Below are positions 59,679 through 64,000 of a stretch of DNA of 64,000 nt, one piece after another. Made by a program: the position numbers and the translations under genes. Below the pieces are notes generated by a model, which saw only the letters and a list, made by a program, of their open reading frames with translations, ran no database searches and had not been told where the DNA came from. Source of the stretch: an uncultured Prevotellaceae bacterium (GTDB lineage: Bacteria; Bacteroidota; Bacteroidia; Bacteroidales; Bacteroidaceae); the NCBI GenBank assembly GCA_946188395.1, contig CAMHUU010000008.1:21594-85593 (forward strand), written 5' to 3'. Position 1 is the first letter of the stretch; every line of letters starts with the position of its first letter.

Positions 59679-62600
59679 ATGCTTATGAGAAAACTTTTTT
59701 TACTACTGGCCTGCCTATTTTCAGTGGCTATCTACGCCGGACATATCAGCGAACAGGAAGCTTTGCAGAAAGCCCGGCAGTTCATGCACGACAAGCAGTT
59801 TGCAACGACGGGTGTGGATAATACCCATCGGGCAGCATCGGCGTCGCAGCCGGAAACAAACAGCGGTTATTACATTTTCAATGCCAAGAACAACGGTGGC
59901 TTCGTCATCGTGTCTGCCGACGACCGTATGCCCGAGATTCTGGGATACTCGAATCATGGCAGCATCGACATCGAAACGGCTCCATGCGGCCTAAAATGGC
60001 TGCTGGGCTGTTACGACCAGATGGCCAAGGTGGTATCGGAACAGGACGTGCAGCTGTCGCACCGTGCGAACAGGGCCGATAAAGCCCCCGTCGCTCCGTT
60101 CATTACGACAACTTGGGGCCAGAGCACGCCCTATAATGCCCTATGTCCGAGAATTGATGGTGCACGTGCCGTGACTGGCTGTGTAGCCACGGCAATGGCT
60201 CAAATTATGAACTATTATCGCTGGCCGAATCAGACGACAGTACCAATCCCAGAATACACAACATTTACCAATAAAATATTGATGCCCCAGTTGGAACCCA
60301 CCACATTCACCTGGGGGCACCTGAACAAGGACCAGCTCTCCAAACTCATGCTCTACTGTGGCCAATCAGTAAAAATGGACTATGGACCCAAAGAGTCTGG
60401 AGCTGGTGCCCCTGATGAAGCGCTAAAAACCTTCTTCGGTTACGACGAGAATCTTCGGTTTGTTAATAGAGATGAGCATCCTGCAGGAGACTGGGACGAC
60501 ATACTTTATGAAGAATTGGCAGCACAGCGTCCTGTTTACTATTGTGGATATGACTTAGAAAGTGGTCACGCATTTGTTTTATGCGGCTTTCAGGATGACC
60601 GTTATTACATCAATTGGGGGTGGTCTGGTAGCGCTGATGGCTATTTCATTCTCGACGGTTTAAGTCCTGCTGTCGGTGCATACAATCTCCACCAAGGAGC
60701 TGCTATAGGCATTAAACCCAAGGGAGAACCGACCCCTATATCATACTATCCACGTCGTATTGTACTGGAAAATAACGCAAATACTTACATGGGCGAATCT
60801 GTCATTGGCGAAGAAGCTGTCAAGCGTCTTGCTGCAGAGTATCCTGACAACTTTATTGGTATTCAGACCTATTCCGCTAATTATAGCTTGAATGGAGCAG
60901 AGAATTATACCTACATGCTACAGAAATATAGTTGCTATCCCAATTGTTATTTGAACCGTAGCACATCCATCAGCCCCTACTATAAAGATTTGAAAAACTT
61001 GGTGGAGATGCAAAAAGATATGGCCTGTGCCGACATCAACGCTACCGCTGTTTTTGCAAAGCCCGACAAGTCGGCCATTACAGTAACCGCTGAGAGCATT
61101 TTTGGTTTCAGTAGTTCTGACGAGGACTTCCGTTTGGCCTTTGTACTGTTGGAAGACAACGTAGGACCTTACACACAAGACAACAGTTTCTATTCTAATC
61201 CCAGTGCACCTGACGATCCCTCCGACTGGATGAATGAATGGGTACACAAGGACTCTCAGGTAGAGATGATGTTCAACAATGTGGCAAGAGGAATCTACGG
61301 TGATGCATTAGGCATTGCCGGCAGTCTTCCTACCACTATTGAAAAGGGGAAAACCTACCATTATGAATATTCGTTTAATGTTCCTATTCCACCATACTCC
61401 AATATTACATGCAATAAGGATAATTTCCGTGTTGTCGCTTTGTTGATAGATAAAAGTACGGGCGAAATTATGAATGCCTGTCAGACAAAGATTGGCTATG
61501 ACGCGAACATAGAGAAATTGGGATTTGAATTCGAGAACAAAAGCAAAAAACTGGCAAACTCAGAGATAGTTGTCTGGAAATCGAAAGGAATGGCAGAAGA
61601 CAACCTCGAAATTAGTACCTATCAGAAAACCGATGGACTGAAGTTGCGTACTTTTAACGGCCAACAGGCTTCAGGTACTTCAAAATTGGAAATCCTGAAT
61701 AACACACTTGGCAACCCCGTCATCACATGGGGCATGGGTGGCACCCCAGAAACCATCAGTGGCGACACCAAGGAAATGTCGTTTACGACAGGCGCTAATG
61801 GCATAGCAGACATTCAGCTAAAAGCCAGTGGCATCAGTCAGTTTGGAGAATTAGAAGCCCGAATTACGGCTACTGTCAACGAGGCATCACAGTCGGTAAT
61901 TGTCAAGTTTGTGCATAGTCAGACCGATGGACTGACAGGAGATAACATACAACTGAACGACGGGGAGGCTTGGTGGGCTAATGCATCATCGTATGCTGAG
62001 TGGCGACAGGGCACAGAGAAAGAAGAGCGTTATCATGCAGCCACTCATATCCCCTCCAACCTCTTTGGTGACAAGGTTCCTACTATCGATGGCATTGGTT
62101 TCTGGGGCACCACCTCTGGAATGGCCAATGTTACATTGTGGATTTCCAGTCATTTGCCAGCAGCCGGTGAAGAACCCGACATTGCATGCTTCAGCTTCCC
62201 TGAGGACGAAATGATTTTAGAAGAGTGGAATTACATGGTATTCCGACAGCAGTATCAGATACCAGAGCAGGGCGTCTATGTAGGATACTCTTTCGACATC
62301 GTTGATATGAATACCTTCAGATCAGGAAAACCTGTTCTTTTTGGTGAAAAAACTCGTGATAATGCATTCTGGTTTAGAACCGAAAGCATGCCAGAATGGA
62401 TCGACCGGTTTGATGACACACAAGGCAATTTGTCACTGCAAATCCTATACGGCGGGAATGTGCAAAAGAAAAACGCCGTTAAGATTTTTAGGGTAGAACC
62501 CACGTATGCTCTGACCAATTCGGAAGCAAAAGTGCACTTCCAAATCACTAACGAAGGATCAGAACCGCTTTCTTATATTGAATATGATGGAGATTTTGGA

Positions 62601-63728
62601 CATCACAGAATGGATATCTATCTCCCACCGTATGCTTCATCGAATCCTGAATATTTCCCCGGCCTTGAGTTTAATACAGATGACGAAGCGACATATACAC
62701 ATAAGAAGCTCACTGTATCAAAAGTCAATGGTAAGGAAAACGAGTCAGAAGAAGGGTCGGCAATGGTTCCAGTATTTGTGAGCAGAAAAGAGAGCCCCTC
62801 CGTTGCAGTGTTGGAAGAATTTACTGCTACATGGTGCGGATATAGTCCTGCCGCCAGTTTGGACATAAAATCCTATCAAGAGACGTTTGGTGAGAAACTC
62901 ATCACCATCTGTGCCCATGCAAAATGTGAGAGCCATCCCGAGCCTATGGATCTGCCAGCTTATAGCGATGTCCGAGAATTGTCCGACGGTGAATATCCTA
63001 CGTTTGTCATCAATCGTACGGGACCCCCCGCTGGGTATGCATGGACCATAGGCAACGATTTGGCCAAATATATTAACCTGGCATTGGAAGAAAAGATTCC
63101 CTGTGCGCTCGAATTGGGGGCAGCGTGGGATAATGACCAACGCGATGCCATCAAGATTCATACCCGTACCACCTTTGAGCTGAATGCGTCGGAACTGCCC
63201 TTCCTGCTGGGCTATGTCTTACTGGAAGACAGTCTTTCCGGTGAAGGTGCCGAATGGGCACAACAGAACGCATATTCCGGAATAGAAGACATCTACGATA
63301 AGAAATTGGAAGAACTGACAAAGCTGCCTCCACTCATTTACGGCTATAAATACAACAACGTCCCCGTTGCTGCCTGGGATGCTTATAAGGGTGTAGAAGG
63401 CTCGCTAGTAGGACCCTACACTGCCGGACAAGCCATCGAAGGCACGTTCAGAGCCGACATCAGTGGAAGCACGCTCATCCAGAACAAAGACAACCTGACT
63501 GTCGTAGCGCTCATCGTCAACCAAGAGACAGGAAAGATCATCAACGCCGCCAAATGTAAGATTGGCGACACCCTGCCGCCGACAGACATCACCTCGGTAC
63601 GTACCACCACCAACGCCTACGATGTCTACGACCTCCAGGGCCGCCAGCTACGTCATGCTGCCACCTCACTCGACGGACTACCCCACGGTATCTACATCGC
63701 CAACGGCCGCAAGTTTGTGAGTAAGTAA
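59679..63728 (+). CDS. Secreted C10-family cysteine peptidase fused to thioredoxin-like Omp28 domains
   Basis: A 1349-residue exported protein (signal MLMRKLFLLLACLFSVAIYA; ATG 59685 is an alternative start). Residues about 20-130 are a Spi-like propeptide, 135-345 a streptopain/C10 peptidase with Cys168 (TGCVATAMAQIMNYY), His297 (SGHAFVLCGF) and the INWGWSG loop. About 355-620 and 1035-1295 are two related segments; the second begins VLEEFTATWCGYSPAAS, the pattern of Omp28 thioredoxin-like domains but with CGYS instead of CxxC. The tail (YDLQGRQL...GIYIANGRKFVSK) is the shared export tail. The central part is visibly less GC-rich than its neighbours. Followed by a strong terminator. Confidence 0.88.
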   Translation: MLMRKLFLLLACLFSVAIYAGHISEQEALQKARQFMHDKQFATTGVDNTHRAASASQPETNSGYYIFNAKNNGGFVIVSADDRMPEILGYSNHGSIDIETAPCGLKWLLGCYDQMAKVVSEQDVQLSHRANRADKAPVAPFITTTWGQSTPYNALCPRIDGARAVTGCVATAMAQIMNYYRWPNQTTVPIPEYTTFTNKILMPQLEPTTFTWGHLNKDQLSKLMLYCGQSVKMDYGPKESGAGAPDEALKTFFGYDENLRFVNRDEHPAGDWDDILYEELAAQRPVYYCGYDLESGHAFVLCGFQDDRYYINWGWSGSADGYFILDGLSPAVGAYNLHQGAAIGIKPKGEPTPISYYPRRIVLENNANTYMGESVIGEEAVKRLAAEYPDNFIGIQTYSANYSLNGAENYTYMLQKYSCYPNCYLNRSTSISPYYKDLKNLVEMQKDMACADINATAVFAKPDKSAITVTAESIFGFSSSDEDFRLAFVLLEDNVGPYTQDNSFYSNPSAPDDPSDWMNEWVHKDSQVEMMFNNVARGIYGDALGIAGSLPTTIEKGKTYHYEYSFNVPIPPYSNITCNKDNFRVVALLIDKSTGEIMNACQTKIGYDANIEKLGFEFENKSKKLANSEIVVWKSKGMAEDNLEISTYQKTDGLKLRTFNGQQASGTSKLEILNNTLGNPVITWGMGGTPETISGDTKEMSFTTGANGIADIQLKASGISQFGELEARITATVNEASQSVIVKFVHSQTDGLTGDNIQLNDGEAWWANASSYAEWRQGTEKEERYHAATHIPSNLFGDKVPTIDGIGFWGTTSGMANVTLWISSHLPAAGEEPDIACFSFPEDEMILEEWNYMVFRQQYQIPEQGVYVGYSFDIVDMNTFRSGKPVLFGEKTRDNAFWFRTESMPEWIDRFDDTQGNLSLQILYGGNVQKKNAVKIFRVEPTYALTNSEAKVHFQITNEGSEPLSYIEYDGDFGHHRMDIYLPPYASSNPEYFPGLEFNTDDEATYTHKKLTVSKVNGKENESEEGSAMVPVFVSRKESPSVAVLEEFTATWCGYSPAASLDIKSYQETFGEKLITICAHAKCESHPEPMDLPAYSDVRELSDGEYPTFVINRTGPPAGYAWTIGNDLAKYINLALEEKIPCALELGAAWDNDQRDAIKIHTRTTFELNASELPFLLGYVLLEDSLSGEGAEWAQQNAYSGIEDIYDKKLEELTKLPPLIYGYKYNNVPVAAWDAYKGVEGSLVGPYTAGQAIEGTFRADISGSTLIQNKDNLTVVALIVNQETGKIINAAKCKIGDTLPPTDITSVRTTTNAYDVYDLQGRQLRHAATSLDGLPHGIYIANGRKFVSK

Positions 63729-63737
63729 GGAAAACAA

Positions 63738-63771
63738 AAATCGCGAGACCCTTTCCAGGACCTCGCGATTT
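63738..63771 (+). terminator. Terminator after the C10 peptidase gene
   Basis: Ten-base perfect stem AAATCGCGAG (63738-63747)/CTCGCGATTT (63762-63771) with a 14-base loop; the stem is symmetric enough to work in both directions. Confidence 0.75.
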
Positions 63772-63786
63772 CATTTCTCACTCCAC

Positions 63787-64000
63787 ATTCCTCATTCAAC
63801 ATTCAACATTCCTCATTCAACATTCCTCATTCCACATTCAACATTCAACATTCAACATTCCTCATTCCACATTCCTCATTCCACATTCCACATTCAACAT
63901 TCCTCATTCCACATTCCTCATTCAACATTCCTCATTCCACATTCAACATTCCTCATTCCACATTCCTCATTCCACATTCCTCATTCCACATTCCTCATTC
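63787..64000. repeat. Large 7-base tandem array, three unit variants, running off the window
   Basis: Thirty full heptads plus 4 bases: every unit is ATTC followed by AAC, CTC or CAC (8 AAC, 12 CTC, 10 CAC by my count). Variants alternate in irregular order, with CTC-CAC pairs dominating the right half. No spacer, stem or coding frame is evident. The array continues beyond 64000. Confidence 0.95.

Noticed and set aside
63787..64000. CRISPR array
   Set aside because: The unit is 7 bases, there are no unique spacers and no cas genes; it is a simple tandem repeat.

Overview
The window looks like a chromosome segment from a Bacteroidales bacterium, most likely Prevotellaceae (Prevotella/Segatella-like). 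Three things point there: most promoters I can read carry the Bacteroidetes -7 box TAnnTTTG, with essentially no Shine-Dalgarno sites; there are two SusC/SusD glycan-uptake pairs, OmpH-murI, a C10 peptidase and secreted proteins with a shared Gly-Ile...Gly-Arg-Lys C-terminal tail; and the ribosomal block is L13-S9-S2-EF-Ts. Base composition is moderate to high GC in most genes and visibly lower in the C10 peptidase gene at the right end. I saw no tRNA, rRNA, CRISPR array, insertion sequence or phage gene.

Layout. 38-6600 (minus) is one tightly overlapping operon: argD-proC-XRE/cupin regulator-acyl-CoA synthetase-yraN-proB-proA. 6730-7560 is rsmA, followed by a 360-base gap that holds a candidate small RNA with its own promoter, operator-like dyad and terminator. 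7922-9286 (minus) is ompH-murI. 9403-15267 (plus) is a cobalamin block of three two-domain enzymes (CobJ-CbiC, CbiE-CbiT, CbiG-CbiF), with a GH8 xylanase-type gene inserted in it. 15264-19063 (minus) is a GH31 glycosidase and comM. 19290-22440 (minus) is the L13-S9-S2-EF-Ts block behind a long structured leader. 23123-31315 (plus) is a pectin-type glycan locus (secreted TIM barrel, lipoprotein, SusC, SusD).

31402-38421 (minus) is a compact five-gene export operon related to NHLM-type peptide exporters: HlyD-like adaptor, two ABC half-transporters, TolC-like channel and lipoprotein adaptor. It has no C39 peptidase domain and no visible substrate gene. 38477-45404 carries housekeeping genes (cysS, CoA-transferase, queH, hemolysin III, SufT, lpxH-like). 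45436-48080 (minus) is a histidine acid phosphatase with a paralogue that has lost the catalytic motifs. 48159-59493 (minus) is a second pectin locus with a very large GH105-PL1 fusion enzyme. 59679-63728 (plus) is a C10 peptidase fused to thioredoxin-like (Omp28-type) repeats.

The strongest unexplained signal is a family of short tandem repeats with a strict 7-base period (a few with 8). At least 19 tracts occur. Each tract has its own unit sequence. They lie between genes, between back-to-back promoters, over stop codons, and in frame inside conserved enzymes (CobJ-CbiC, CbiE-CbiT twice, GH31, CysS). The last tract, with 30 units of three variants, runs off the right edge of the window.
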